In this document: piece after piece, positions 1 through 8,233 of the stretch
Numbering within the stretch: position 1 is the stretch's first letter
How the letters are laid out: the number at the start of each line of letters is the position of its first letter
Assembly (NCBI GenBank): GCA_902765305.1
Contig: CACWZI010000001.1
Location: 1-64,000 of the forward strand
Direction of reading: 5' to 3'
Length of the DNA: 64,000 nt
DNA from: an uncultured Eubacteriales bacterium
Lineage (GTDB): Bacteria > Bacillota > Clostridia > Christensenellales > Aristaeellaceae
Made by a program: the position numbers and the translations under genes
Notes under the pieces: model-generated
The model's input: the letters and a program-made list of their open reading frames with translations, nothing else
Told to the model about the DNA's origin: nothing
The model's database searches: none

Positions 1-385
1 CGGCGACAACATCGGCGTGCTGCTGCGCGGCGTGCAGAGGACCGAGATCGAGCGCGGCCAGGTTCTGGCGAAGCCCGGCTCCATCCATCCCCACACCCAC
101 TTCGTGGGCCAGGTTTACGTGCTGACCAAGGAAGAGGGCGGCCGCCACACCCCGTTCTTCAACGGCTACCGTCCGCAGTTCTACTTCCGTACAACCGACG
201 TTACCGGCGACATCAAGCTGCCCGAGGGCGTTGAGATGGTCATGCCCGGCGACCACATCGACATGGAAGTCAAGCTGATCACCCCCATCGCCTGCGAGGA
301 AGGCCTGCGCTTCGCTATCCGCGAGGGCGGCCGCACCGTCGGCTCCGGCGTCGTGACCAAGATCATCGAGGCTCCGGCGTCGTGA
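1..385 (+). CDS. tuf: Elongation factor Tu, C-terminal part (5' end outside window)
   Basis: EF-Tu is the GTPase that delivers aminoacyl-tRNA to the ribosome. The visible 128 codons are the end of domain 2 and all of domain 3: [10 protein letters not shown], then [45 protein letters not shown] and [15 protein letters not shown], all classical EF-Tu landmarks. The reading frame opens at base 2. The expected ending VVTKIIED is altered: a 29-bp tandem duplication shifts the frame, so the protein ends IIEAPAS. EF-Tu domain 3 normally ends just after the VVTKI strand, so the change adds only a few foreign residues and may be tolerated. Identity of the family is certain; only the odd C-terminus is in doubt. 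Confidence 0.97.
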   Translation, partial: GDNIGVLLRGVQRTEIERGQVLAKPGSIHPHTHFVGQVYVLTKEEGGRHTPFFNGYRPQFYFRTTDVTGDIKLPEGVEMVMPGDHIDMEVKLITPIACEEGLRFAIREGGRTVGSGVVTKIIEAPAS

Positions 386-399
386 CCAAGATCATCGAG
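342..399 (+). repeat. 29-bp exact tandem duplication at the tuf 3' end
   Basis: Bases 342-370 and 371-399 are identical 29-mers beginning GCTCCGGCGT. Since 29 is not a multiple of three, the second copy is read out of frame and a TGA at 383-385 ends the gene early. The original stop is still visible behind the second copy (GAG GAC TGA). It is either a real replication slip or an assembly artefact. Confidence 0.95.
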
Positions 400-420
400 G
401 ACTGACGTCAGCCATCGAAA

Positions 421-451
421 GGGCCCGCTGCATTATTGCAGCGGGCCCTTT
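421..451 (+). terminator. Rho-independent terminator of tuf
   Basis: A perfect 12-bp stem (GGGCCCGCTGCA) closes on a TTAT loop and is followed by a short T run. It lies shortly behind the tuf stop codon. Confidence 0.9.
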
Positions 452-470
452 CGGTGGGGAAGGGGACAGA

Positions 471-722
471 TACTGATTTATCGAGCTGTGCTCGATAAAT
501 CAGTATTCAGGGATTAGGTTTTAGGTTTTAGGTTTTAGGGGTTAGGGGTGGTGCAAATCCCTTCGGGATTTGTTTTGATTCAATGGAAACGGAAGGAGTT
601 TCAACGTTTTTCAGCCTTTTAATCAAAAGAAATCCGCAGGATTTCCTCCTTTCCTAACCCCTAAAACCTAACCCCTAACCCCTCAACTACTGATTTGTCG
701 CAGCGCGACAAATCAGTAGTTG
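471..722. repeat. Nested palindromic intergenic element with TAGGGG-type arrays
   Basis: This 250-bp gap holds no gene. It is bounded by two palindromes with a related core: 471-505 (15-bp arms around CTGTG) and 684-722 (18-bp arms around AGC). Inside them, arrays of TTTTAGG/TTAGGGG units (514-549) face complementary CCTAACCCC/CCTAAAA units (652-683). Further in are the hairpins CAAATCCC/GGGATTTG and TTTTGATT/AATCAAAA. The whole unit is a series of nested inverted repeats, like a MITE or REP-type element. Its right arm overlaps the last codons of the DUF4867 gene. Confidence 0.8.
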
Positions 723-1342
723 CTGATATCAATATTCTCACCCTTCAGGCCGATGTGCGCGCCGTCCTTCGCCTCGGCGGATTCGGGGTGGGCGAGGAGC
801 CACTTGTTGCGGGCGGTCATCCACCTGTCCTCTTCACTGACGGGGGCAAAGTCGGGCTTGGCGGTGTTGGTGCCCTTGGGCAGCACGATGGCCACCCGGA
901 AGCCGTCCTTCGCGTCGGTGTGGCAGGGGGCGTAGTGCAGCGAGGTGCCGAATACCTCCACCGGCACGCCGGCGGGCACCCGGAAGGCCTTCACTAGGGC
1001 GGTGTCCAGAACGCCGTCCACGATCTGGTCCTGCTTGGCCAGCAGCAGCACGAAGTCATGGGTGCCGATGTTGACCTCGCTGTCGCGGTGGTATTCCAGG
1101 CAGTTCAGCTTGGTGTTGTGGCCCCAGCACATGCCCAGCTGGATCGGCATGCCGCCGTAGGCCCGGTCCCGCAGCACGGGGTAGATGGCGCAGGCTTCCA
1201 GCGAATCAATGCCGGGTTCGTAGTTGACGCCCTCGGGCAGGTCGATCTTCATCATGGCCTCGCGCAGCTCGGCGGTGTCGTAACCCTCCAGCACCTGGCC
1301 GTAGGGCTTGAATTCGGGATCGTAGACGGAATAAAACTTCAT
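713..1342 (-). CDS. DUF4867 family protein
   Basis: A 209-residue soluble protein. The start ELEGYD-like region (YGQVLEGYDTAELREAM), the RAYGGMPIQLGMCWG block, LNCLEYHRDSEVN, the ADDFVLLL-type strand and HYAPCHTDAKDGFRVAIVLPKGTN match my memory of the DUF4867 family, a cupin-like group found in Clostridia and often near sugar-acid metabolism genes. The biochemical activity is not established. A good ribosome site (AGGAGG, 8 bases before ATG 1342) fixes the start. The gene stands alone between an intergenic repeat element and a decayed nuclease gene; its last codons lie inside a palindrome that may act as its terminator. Confidence 0.8.
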   Translation of the reverse strand: MKFYSVYDPEFKPYGQVLEGYDTAELREAMMKIDLPEGVNYEPGIDSLEACAIYPVLRDRAYGGMPIQLGMCWGHNTKLNCLEYHRDSEVNIGTHDFVLLLAKQDQIVDGVLDTALVKAFRVPAGVPVEVFGTSLHYAPCHTDAKDGFRVAIVLPKGTNTAKPDFAPVSEEDRWMTARNKWLLAHPESAEAKDGAHIGLKGENIDISNY

Positions 1343-1412
1343 GGAAAGGGCCTCCTGTATATATTATTTGGCATGCAGCCATAGCCTATAGAAGTAGATA
1401 CTGCTGCAATTG

Positions 1413-1991
1413 TCACATGGGGTTCTCCGCAAACCATTGCTCTACCTGTTGGGTCTCCACGCCGACGATATGCGCGATTGCACCGGGCGTATCCACGATT
1501 CTGAGATCGCGCAATCTGAACGCGGTAGCCTTTGCCTTATTCAGTTCTCCGATGGTGATGCCCTTTTGCATGCCCTTTTGCATGCCTTGACGGATGCCCT
1601 TTTGTTCAACACGGTCCAATACTTCGCACATGTTCTTCGGTGTACCTCCCTTCGGGTCGATGGTGTCGGAAAAACGTTGGTCGTGGGAAATCGCGGACAT
1701 CAGCTTTAATATCTCGTTCTGATGGTCAAACTTGCGTGGATTTCCGGGCCGATAGTCCCTGTCCACCCGCCGGTGGGCGAAATAATCCGCTACGATTCGA
1801 AAGTCGCTGTGAAAGCGCTCGATTTGTTCATCCGTCAGATAGGCGATTTCGAAGATGTTGACGCGATAGTCAGAAAAGTAGGGTATAAGCGCTTCCGGTA
1901 AAGTTACGCAGTCGCTCAGAGCGCAATTCTTCCAACGGCGTTCACCGAAATACAGCACCAGTGTTATAACGGGATACCTCTCTACTCCTTT
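1413..1991 (-). pseudogene. 5'-truncated Rpn/PD-(D/E)XK-type nuclease (transposase-like) remnant
   Basis: The readable frame contains ERYPVITLVLYFGERRW, a hallmark that normally sits in the middle of Rpn-family recombination-promoting nucleases, followed by a helical C-terminal half and the repeats RQGMQKGMQKGITIGE typical of these proteins. An in-frame TAG lies directly before this block, at about 1992-1994, and no upstream segment codes for the missing N-terminal catalytic domain. The remaining 190 or so codons therefore look like a decayed copy. Rpn proteins are usually near 300 residues and occur in many copies per genome. Confidence 0.8.
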
Positions 1992-2121
1992 CTATAGGTA
2001 TATTATCACACGGCAGCAGCAAATGCAATAGAACGCTCAAAAAATGATGGGCTGTTACTGCTCATGTTTGGGCTAAAACCTGCCGTTGCCCGGATAGCAT
2101 TTACTTTTCCATCTTTATTTC

Positions 2122-2150
2122 TTGACAATACATTTATGTTATATTAATAT
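2122..2150 (+). promoter_or_regulatory. Sigma-A type promoter before the surface-repeat protein
   Basis: TTGACA at 2122-2127, a 17-bp spacer, and TAATAT at 2145-2150. A strong ribosome site AAGGAGGG (2173-2180) and ATG 2189 follow. Confidence 0.7.
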
Positions 2151-2240
2151 GACGATGTAAATATAAAAAATTAAGGAGGGATTGACAAATGATTCTACAA
2201 TAGAGGTGAGCCGTTTAACAAGAGCGAGAGTGCCGGTGAA

Positions 2241-3731
2241 ATGCTTGGCTACGGCGGCAACAACAGCGGCAATCCCAGCTTTGTCGGCGGCGGTACGATC
2301 AAGAGCCAGCCTACCCTTTACATCATCGAGAAATATTACGAGGTCAAGTACGACTACGGCGATGCCGCCAAGGACGATCTGAGCTTCCCGGCTACCGCTC
2401 CCGCGGCCTATGCGGACCGGATCTACATCGACAAGGAGGACCATACCTACCAGATGCCCCGGCCCATCCGCAAGGGCTGCCTGTTCAACGGCTGGGACAA
2501 TAGGGACGACTGGCAATGGGGCTGGCTGGCCTCTCACGGCTATACTTCAACGCAGGAGGACACAAGGCTGGGTAGCGTGTCCAGGCTGACGGAAGACGCC
2601 TACACCCACACGATGAATTTCGTGACGATGCTGCATAAGATCGAAGAGAGCACATTTTCAGCGCTCAGGGACGTCACGCTGAGTGCCAAATTCATTGAAG
2701 CGGGCGTCGGCGGCAGTCCCAGCTGCTTGACGGTGGGCTTCGATCCCAGGGGCGGTACCATCAACGGCCAGAAGCATCTCATCTGTGAAACCTGCACGGT
2801 CGATGGCTATGACTTTGCGCTGGACATCGGCAAATACAAACCCGTGCGGGACGGCTATACCTTCAAGGGCTGGTGCACCGACCCGAAGGACGAGGCGGGC
2901 ACGCTGATCAAGGATACCAAGCCGGACAGCGCCAGCGCCTGGGCCCAGTACGCGCACACTGAGCTTTATGCCGTGTGGCAGAGCAACACCCCCACGACGA
3001 TCTCCCTTGCCGGAGCGAAGGTGGCTGCCATCAAGGCCCGGACCTACACCGGGAAGGCCATCAAGCCCGCCGTGACTGTGACGCTGTCCGGCAAGACGCT
3101 GAAGAAGGGTATCGACTACACCGTAGCCTACAAGAACAACACGAATGCCGGCACGACCACCGTGACGATCAAGGGCAAGGGCGATTATACCGGCACCGTG
3201 ACTGCCAGCTTCAAGATCAACCCCGCCTCCCTCGCCAAGGCGAAGGTGGCCGCCATCCAGGCCCGGACCTATACCGGCAAGGCCATCAAGCCCGCCGTGA
3301 CGGTGACGCTGTCCGGCAAGACGCTGAAGAAGGGCGCCGACTACACCGTGGCCTATAAGAATAACAAGGCCATCGGCAAGGCTTCCGTGACGATCAAGGG
3401 CAAGGGCAATTATACCGCCTCGGTGAGCAAGACCTTTGCCATCAACCCGAAGGCTGTGTCGCTCGCATCCCTGACCGCGGGCAAGGGACAGCTGACCGTC
3501 AAGTGGAAGAAGGGGACCGGCGGCGCGGGTTACCAGCTTGAGTACAGCCTGAAAAAGTCCTTCGCGTCGTCCACCAAGGTGAAGATCGCCAAGGCGGCGA
3601 CGGTGAGCAGGGTCCTGAAGAACCTGAAAGCAGGCAAGACCTATTACGTCCGCATTCGCGGCTATAAGCTGGTCGGCGGAAAGGCCTACGTCTCTGCGTG
3701 GTCGAAGGCGTTGAGCAAGAAGGTAAAATAA
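2241..3731 (+). CDS. Surface-type repeat protein (InlB-like B-repeats, tandem 75-aa repeats, Fn3-like end) with damaged start
   Basis: The product has Listeria-Bacteroides-type beta-grasp repeats with GYTFKGW and ELYAVWQ (about residues 200-245), then two near-identical 75-residue repeats (KARTYTGKAIKPAVTVTLSG and KKGIDYTVAYKNN) and an Fn3-like end with KAGKTYYVRIRGYK. Such proteins are exported by clostridia, yet no signal peptide is present. A perfect promoter, ribosome site and ATG at 2189 precede it, but that frame stops after four codons (TAG). The long frame is open from codon TTC at 2193 (FYNRGEPFNKSE), so a one-base change would join them. The gene is probably frame-shifted or 5'-truncated; internal starts such as ATG 2241 have no convincing ribosome site. 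Confidence 0.7.
   Translation: MLGYGGNNSGNPSFVGGGTIKSQPTLYIIEKYYEVKYDYGDAAKDDLSFPATAPAAYADRIYIDKEDHTYQMPRPIRKGCLFNGWDNRDDWQWGWLASHGYTSTQEDTRLGSVSRLTEDAYTHTMNFVTMLHKIEESTFSALRDVTLSAKFIEAGVGGSPSCLTVGFDPRGGTINGQKHLICETCTVDGYDFALDIGKYKPVRDGYTFKGWCTDPKDEAGTLIKDTKPDSASAWAQYAHTELYAVWQSNTPTTISLAGAKVAAIKARTYTGKAIKPAVTVTLSGKTLKKGIDYTVAYKNNTNAGTTTVTIKGKGDYTGTVTASFKINPASLAKAKVAAIQARTYTGKAIKPAVTVTLSGKTLKKGADYTVAYKNNKAIGKASVTIKGKGNYTASVSKTFAINPKAVSLASLTAGKGQLTVKWKKGTGGAGYQLEYSLKKSFASSTKVKIAKAATVSRVLKNLKAGKTYYVRIRGYKLVGGKAYVSAWSKALSKKVK
3015..3464 (+). repeat. Two tandem 225-bp coding repeats
   Basis: Bases 3015-3239 and 3240-3464 are close copies, each encoding one 75-residue unit starting AKVAAI. High nucleotide identity suggests recent duplication or gene conversion within the surface protein. 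Confidence 0.85.
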
Positions 3732-3759
3732 GTAGGGAACCGACCGATATATGACGGCA

Positions 3760-3793
3760 TTTAACCCTCCGGGCGCATTCCCGGAGGGTTAAA
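3760..3793 (+). terminator. Terminator hairpin after the surface protein
   Basis: The stem TTTAACCCTCCGGG pairs with CCCGGAGGGTTAAA, with a short loop and a T-rich tail around 3800-3810. Confidence 0.8.
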
Positions 3794-3817
3794 TGCTGTT
3801 GCTCTTTTTCTCAAAGA

Positions 3818-3846
3818 TGGACAAAACAGGGTTCATGCGGTATAAT
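3818..3846 (+). promoter_or_regulatory. Promoter of the algI-murB-whiA operon
   Basis: TGGACA at 3818-3823, a 17-bp spacer, TATAAT at 3841-3846. The first gene starts 38 bp further on. Confidence 0.8.
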
Positions 3847-3884
3847 ATATAATAGTTTAGTATACGCTGCAAGGAGTGCGACCA

Positions 3885-5291
3885 ATGGTCTTTTCCAGCA
3901 TCGAGTTTCTCTTTTTCTTCCTGCCGGTGGTGTTGATCGGCTATTACCTGTTGAAGCGGTGGCGCAGGGCGGCAAACGTTTTTCTTTCGGTGATGAGCCT
4001 CGGCTTTTACGCCTTTGGCGCGCCGAAGTTCTTCCCGATCATGATGGGTTCCATCGTGGCGAACTGGCTGTTCGGCCTGTGGGTGGACCGGGTGCGGGAC
4101 GATAAAAGGAAGGCGAAGCTGGCGCTGACGCTGATGGTGGTCTTCAACCTGGGGCTGCTGGGCGTGTACAAATACCTGATGTTCATACTGACCAGCCTGA
4201 ACCAGTGGTTCAGCATCCATTTGCCGGTACCCCAGATCACGCTGCCCATCGGCATATCCTTCTTCACCTTCCAGGCCATGAGCTATGTGATCGACGTCTA
4301 CCGGGGCAATGGCCGTGTGCAGAAGAGCCTGATCAACGTGTGCCTTTACATCTCCTTCTTTCCCCAGCTGATCGCGGGCCCCATCGTGCGCTACCAGACC
4401 GTCGCAGATGAGATCGAGGGCCGAAGGGAGAACCTGGACGACTTCATCGAGGGCACCCAGCGCTTTATGAAGGGCCTATGCAAGAAGATGCTGCTGGCCA
4501 ACAACCTGGGCCTGCTGGTGGACACCGCCTTTGCCCTGGAGACGAAGGATCTGTCCGTGGTCAGCGCGTGGCTGGCAGCCTGCGCGTACCTGATGCAGGT
4601 GTATTACGACTTCTCCGGCTATTCCGACATGGCCATCGGCCTGGGCCGCATGTTCGGCTTCCACTTCCTGGAGAACTTCAACTATCCCTTCATCTGTAAG
4701 TCGGTGGGCGAGTTCTGGAAGCGTTGGCACATCTCCCTGGGCAGCTGGTTTACCGATTATGTCTACATCCCAATGGGCGGCAGTCGGGTCAGCAAGCCGC
4801 GACTGGTGTTCAACATGCTGGTGGTCTGGACGCTCACCGGCCTGTGGCACGGCGCGGCCTGGACCTATTTCATGTGGGGCTTCGGCTTCGGCGTGTTCCT
4901 GGTGATCGAGCGCCTGACGGGCATGGGCAAGTGGATGAGCAAGCATGCCATCGGCCACTTCTACGCCATGTTCGTGGTGGTGACCATCACCGTGATGATC
5001 CGCTCGGATAACCTGCACGTCGCCCGCATATTCTATGGATCGATGTTCGGCATGAGCGGCGCGCCGGTGTGGAACGGGCTCACGGGGGCCTTCCTGCGGG
5101 AATATGGCGTATTCCTGGCGGCGGGCGTGCTGTTCAGCCTGCCGGTGCCCGAGTTCATACGCGACAGGCTGCGCGTGCCGGCCAACCTGATGAAGGTCAC
5201 AGGCGCGGCGGCGCTGCTGGGGCTGACCTTCCTCGCCATCACCTATGTGGCGGTGGGGAGCTACAATCCGTTTATCTACTTCAATTTCTGA
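3885..5291 (+). CDS. MBOAT family O-acyltransferase, AlgI/DltB-like
   Basis: A polytopic membrane protein of about 468 residues. It begins FSSIEFLFFFLPV, as AlgI proteins do, and carries the MBOAT core: FFPQLIAGPIVRY, YYDFSGYSDMAIGLGRMFGF, FNYPF, FWKRWHISLGSWFTDYVYIP and LTGLWHGAAWTYFMWG, including the conserved catalytic His in GLWHG. This family moves acyl groups across the membrane onto polysaccharides such as alginate, peptidoglycan or teichoic acids. The usual AlgJ/DHHW partner is not adjacent. ATG 3885 is chosen because AAGGAG lies 8 bases upstream; a GTG at 3876 overlaps that site. It is probably cotranscribed with murB, 15 bp downstream, which fits a role in envelope modification, though the acceptor is unknown. 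Confidence 0.9.
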   Translation: MVFSSIEFLFFFLPVVLIGYYLLKRWRRAANVFLSVMSLGFYAFGAPKFFPIMMGSIVANWLFGLWVDRVRDDKRKAKLALTLMVVFNLGLLGVYKYLMFILTSLNQWFSIHLPVPQITLPIGISFFTFQAMSYVIDVYRGNGRVQKSLINVCLYISFFPQLIAGPIVRYQTVADEIEGRRENLDDFIEGTQRFMKGLCKKMLLANNLGLLVDTAFALETKDLSVVSAWLAACAYLMQVYYDFSGYSDMAIGLGRMFGFHFLENFNYPFICKSVGEFWKRWHISLGSWFTDYVYIPMGGSRVSKPRLVFNMLVVWTLTGLWHGAAWTYFMWGFGFGVFLVIERLTGMGKWMSKHAIGHFYAMFVVVTITVMIRSDNLHVARIFYGSMFGMSGAPVWNGLTGAFLREYGVFLAAGVLFSLPVPEFIRDRLRVPANLMKVTGAAALLGLTFLAITYVAVGSYNPFIYFNF

Positions 5292-5306
5292 TTTTTCGGA
5301 GGCAAT

Positions 5307-6212
5307 ATGAGCCAACTGATCGAAGCCCTTTCCGCGATTGCGGGTTCCCATCAGATCCTGGAGAACGAACCCATGTCCCGCCACACCACCTTCAGGGTGG
5401 GCGGGCCGGCGGACGTGCTGTTCTTGCCGGAGAGCGAGGAACAGCTGCTTCAGGCGCTGTCGATTGCCCGCGAAGCCGGGGCGCCCTGCTTCGTGATCGG
5501 CAACGGGTCGAACCTGGTGGTTAAGGATGGAGGCATCCGTGGGCTGGTGATCGCGCTGGGGGAGGGCATGGCCGCCATCGCCCGCGCCGGCGAGACCCTC
5601 ACCGCCTGGGCCGGGGCCTCCCTTGCGCGGGTGTCGGCCTACGCCCAGGCCAGCGGCCTTTCCGGGCTGGAGTTCGCCTCGGGCATTCCAGGCACGCTGG
5701 GCGGCGGCTGCGCCATGAACGCCGGGGCCTACGGCGGCCAGCTCTCCGACGTGCTGGTTGACGCCCGGGTGTTGCTGGACGGCGTAGTACGCACGTTGAC
5801 CGTGGAAGAAATGCAGATGGGCTATCGCACGTCCCTGCCCCTGCGCCGGGGCGGCATCGTGATCTCCGCCCGCTTTGCCCTGACGCCTGACGATCCGGAG
5901 GCCATCGCCGCGCGGATGCGGGAGCTGAACGCCCGCCGCCGGGACAAGCAGCCCCTGAACTACCCCAGTGCCGGCAGCACCTTCAAGCGCCCGGAGGGGT
6001 ATTTCGCCGGGGCGCTGATCGAGCAGGCAGGGCTGAAGGGCAAGCGCGTGGGCGGCGCCCAGGTCAGCGAAAAGCACGCCGGTTTCATCGTGAACACCGG
6101 CGGGGCGACGGCGGCGGACATACTGACGCTGATCGGTACTGTGCAGGACGAGGTGGCGGACCGCTTCGGCGTCCGGCTGGAGACCGAAGTGCGGATACTG
6201 GGAGAGGATTGA
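5307..6212 (+). CDS. murB: UDP-N-acetylenolpyruvoylglucosamine reductase
   Basis: MurB reduces UDP-GlcNAc-enolpyruvate to UDP-MurNAc with NADPH and FAD in peptidoglycan precursor synthesis. The 301-residue product shows the FAD-binding motifs TTFRVGGPADVL and GNGSNLVVKDGG, then FASGIPGTLGGGCAMNAGAYGG, the type-II (single-loop) signature YPSAGSTFKRP with the proton-donor Ser, and the C-terminal LETEVRILGE with the catalytic Glu. GGAGG precedes ATG 5307. It lies between an O-acyltransferase gene and whiA with 1-15 bp gaps, so all three are probably one transcript. Confidence 0.97.
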   Translation: MSQLIEALSAIAGSHQILENEPMSRHTTFRVGGPADVLFLPESEEQLLQALSIAREAGAPCFVIGNGSNLVVKDGGIRGLVIALGEGMAAIARAGETLTAWAGASLARVSAYAQASGLSGLEFASGIPGTLGGGCAMNAGAYGGQLSDVLVDARVLLDGVVRTLTVEEMQMGYRTSLPLRRGGIVISARFALTPDDPEAIAARMRELNARRRDKQPLNYPSAGSTFKRPEGYFAGALIEQAGLKGKRVGGAQVSEKHAGFIVNTGGATAADILTLIGTVQDEVADRFGVRLETEVRILGED

Positions 6213-6213
6213 C

Positions 6214-7170
6214 ATGTCATTTGCATCGGATGTGCGGGGCGAACTGGCCCGCACGCCCATGGAGGACGCCTGCTGTGCCCGCAGCGAGCTGACGGCGGCG
6301 CTGCTGTGCGCCAACGCCATTACCTGGAGAGGGCGGAAGCGCTATGCCGTGACGCTCACGGCCTCGGAGGCGTCCACCGTGCGCCGGTACTTTGCCATGC
6401 TCAAGCGCTTCTATGGCATCATCGGCCAGATTCGCGCGCTCAGCGGTGATACGCTGAACAACCAGACCCGCTATCAGCTCGTTATACCGGAGGAGGAAGC
6501 CTATGGCTTGCTCCAGGCACTGGAGCTGTTGGAAGAAGGCGCGCTCTTCGATCTGCGTACCCTGCCCGTAGACGAAACCGTCCGCTACAGCTGCTGTAAG
6601 AAGGCATTTGTTCGGGCAGCCTTCACCCTGTGTGGCGCGATCAGCCACCCGGACCGGGATTACCACATCGAAATCGCCGCTCCAAACGAGGCGCTGGCGG
6701 GGTTTATCGTCCAACAGCTCAACGCCTTTGAGATCGAGGCGAGGGTTTCGCTCCGCAAGTCCAAATATGTGGTGTACCTGAAGCGGGCGGAGGACATCTC
6801 GGACATGCTGTCGCTTCTTGGCGCGGGCAAGGCCATGATGGCCTTTGAAAATGTGCGCGTCAAGAAGGAAGTCAGCAACCGGGTCAACCGCCAGCTGAAT
6901 TGCGACAATTCCAACATCAATCGGAGCATGAACGCCGCCGAGGCGCAGATTCGGGACATTCGCTACATCGACGCCGAGCTGGGCCTGGACAAGCTGCCCA
7001 GGACGCTTCGGGACATGGCCTATACCCGGGCCAACAACCCGGAGATGCCGCTGGCGGAGCTGGGCGAGCTGATGGACCCGCCCCTGGGCAAATCGGGCGT
7101 CAACGCCCGTCTGCGAAGGATCTCCGCCATCGCCGAAAAGCTGCGGTGCGGGGACGAGGTCAGGCTGTAG
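6214..7170 (+). CDS. whiA: Sporulation/cell-division regulator WhiA
   Basis: WhiA is a DNA-binding protein made of a degenerate LAGLIDADG homing-endonuclease-like domain and a C-terminal helix-turn-helix. The 318-residue product starts SFASDVRGELART, has CCKKAFVRAAFTLCGAISHP near the middle and VRVKKEVSNRVNRQLNCDNSN in the linker, and ends with the HTH segment LAELGELMDPPLGKSGVNARLRRIS, all typical. In Firmicutes whiA usually sits behind rapZ and yvcK; here it directly follows murB by one base, a variant layout. It is convergent with, and overlaps by 11 bp, the ParB-like gene downstream. Confidence 0.96.
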   Translation: MSFASDVRGELARTPMEDACCARSELTAALLCANAITWRGRKRYAVTLTASEASTVRRYFAMLKRFYGIIGQIRALSGDTLNNQTRYQLVIPEEEAYGLLQALELLEEGALFDLRTLPVDETVRYSCCKKAFVRAAFTLCGAISHPDRDYHIEIAAPNEALAGFIVQQLNAFEIEARVSLRKSKYVVYLKRAEDISDMLSLLGAGKAMMAFENVRVKKEVSNRVNRQLNCDNSNINRSMNAAEAQIRDIRYIDAELGLDKLPRTLRDMAYTRANNPEMPLAELGELMDPPLGKSGVNARLRRISAIAEKLRCGDEVRL

Positions 7171-7972
7171 ACGTATTCGATTTTGCTGCCGGTATGGTCA
7201 CGATCACCCGGACGCAGCCTTCGCCCTCCTCGACCCTGCTCTGCACCGGCACGCCGATTCGGGTGAGCTGGCGCACGGTGTCCAGCAGCGCGTTGACGAT
7301 CATGCGGCTGTCACGCAGGGCCGCGGATACCCTTCGCCCGTGCGGGGCGGGCTTTGACAGGCGGGCGTCCACCTGCTTTTCCAGCTGGGTGACGCTCAGT
7401 TTATTCAGGGCGGCCTGCTCTACGAGGGCCAGCTGGTCGGCTTCGTCGGATAAGCGCAGCAGTGCCCGGGCATGGCGTTCGCTGAGCCCGTGGCGGCGCA
7501 GGCCGGCCTGCACCGATGAAGGCAGGCGCAGCAGCCGCAGCCGGTTGGCCAGCGCCGACGGGCTGACGGAGAGGCTGACCGCCAGCCGCTCCTGGGTGAT
7601 GGGGTAGCGGTCCAGTAGGGCGCGGCAGGCGAGGGCCACGTCCAGATAGTGCAGCTGTTCCCGCTGAAGGTTCTCCACCAGCGCGATCAGCGCGCAGTCA
7701 CAGGGGCTGCCCGCCAGGAGGATCGCCTCCGCCCAGCTCCGGTTCAACAGGCGCAGCGCCCGCAGCCGGCGGGACCCGGCGACCAGCTGATAATGCCCAT
7801 TCGCCCCCTGTCTGACCAGCAGCGGCGAGAGCAGCCCGTGCAGCCGTATGGATTCCGCCAGCTTTGCGATGGATTCCTTCGGGCATTCCCGCCGGGGCCG
7901 GTCAGGCCCCTCCTCGATCAGGGACAGGGGAATGCGCGCAATGGCGCGGGCGTCGCCGATGGACGTGGACAA
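7160..7972 (-). CDS. ParB/Noc-like partition or nucleoid-occlusion protein
   Basis: A 270-residue ParB-family protein. ParB proteins bind CTP and parS-like DNA and slide as clamps. Visible are the N-terminal CTP-binding fold (RLHGLLSPLLVRQG, GSRRLRALRLL as the variant arginine patch, ALVENLQREQLHYLDVA) and the HTH (ITQERLAVSLSVSPSALANRLRLLRLP), then LSERHARALLRL. The arginine patch is normally GERRxRA; here the Glu is Ser. No parA neighbour is present, so this may be a Noc-type paralogue rather than the main ParB. The best start is TTG 7972 with GGAGG 8 bases upstream. The 3' end overlaps whiA tail-to-tail. Confidence 0.87.
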   Translation of the reverse strand: MSTSIGDARAIARIPLSLIEEGPDRPRRECPKESIAKLAESIRLHGLLSPLLVRQGANGHYQLVAGSRRLRALRLLNRSWAEAILLAGSPCDCALIALVENLQREQLHYLDVALACRALLDRYPITQERLAVSLSVSPSALANRLRLLRLPSSVQAGLRRHGLSERHARALLRLSDEADQLALVEQAALNKLSVTQLEKQVDARLSKPAPHGRRVSAALRDSRMIVNALLDTVRQLTRIGVPVQSRVEEGEGCVRVIVTIPAAKSNTSTA

Positions 7973-8133
7973 GGGCAGGACCTCCGATGCTCGTCATGTG
8001 GGACGTTGAACAGCAAATATATATTCACGCCAAACGTGATAGTTGACGGTTTAGAAAAGGGAAGATAAGAAATAATCCAACGGATGAGGCGTCCGGGGAT
8101 TGAAATTGGCTTTATAATTTTGAGAGGCGTTGA

Positions 8134-8215
8134 CTGTTCAGTCCAGGTGGATGAAAATGTAGCGGCGGCGCCTGGCCCGTCGCTACATACGATACCGCTT
8201 GACTGGACTGAACAG
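8134..8215 (+). promoter_or_regulatory. Nested inverted repeat in the leader of the DUF6922-AbiEii pair
   Basis: An exact 13-bp inverted repeat (CTGTTCAGTCCAG at 8134-8146, complement at 8203-8215) encloses a second one (TGTAGCG 8158-8164, complement 8181-8187). It sits just before the likely start of the first gene and could be an operator or an RNA hairpin that controls the pair. Confidence 0.6.
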
Positions 8216-8233
8216 ATGCGAGAGGCGGAAGGT

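Noticed and set aside
2182..2382. Short frame from TTG 2182 as the true start of the surface protein
   Set aside because: It reads a Thr/Ala/Ser/Arg shadow of the real frame and ends early; the meaningful frame is FYNRGEPFNK onward.
4476..6320. Long minus-strand open frame (614 codons) opposite algI, murB and whiA
   Set aside because: Composition is His/Gln/Arg/Ala-rich without motifs, a shadow of high-GC third positions in the true genes on the plus strand.
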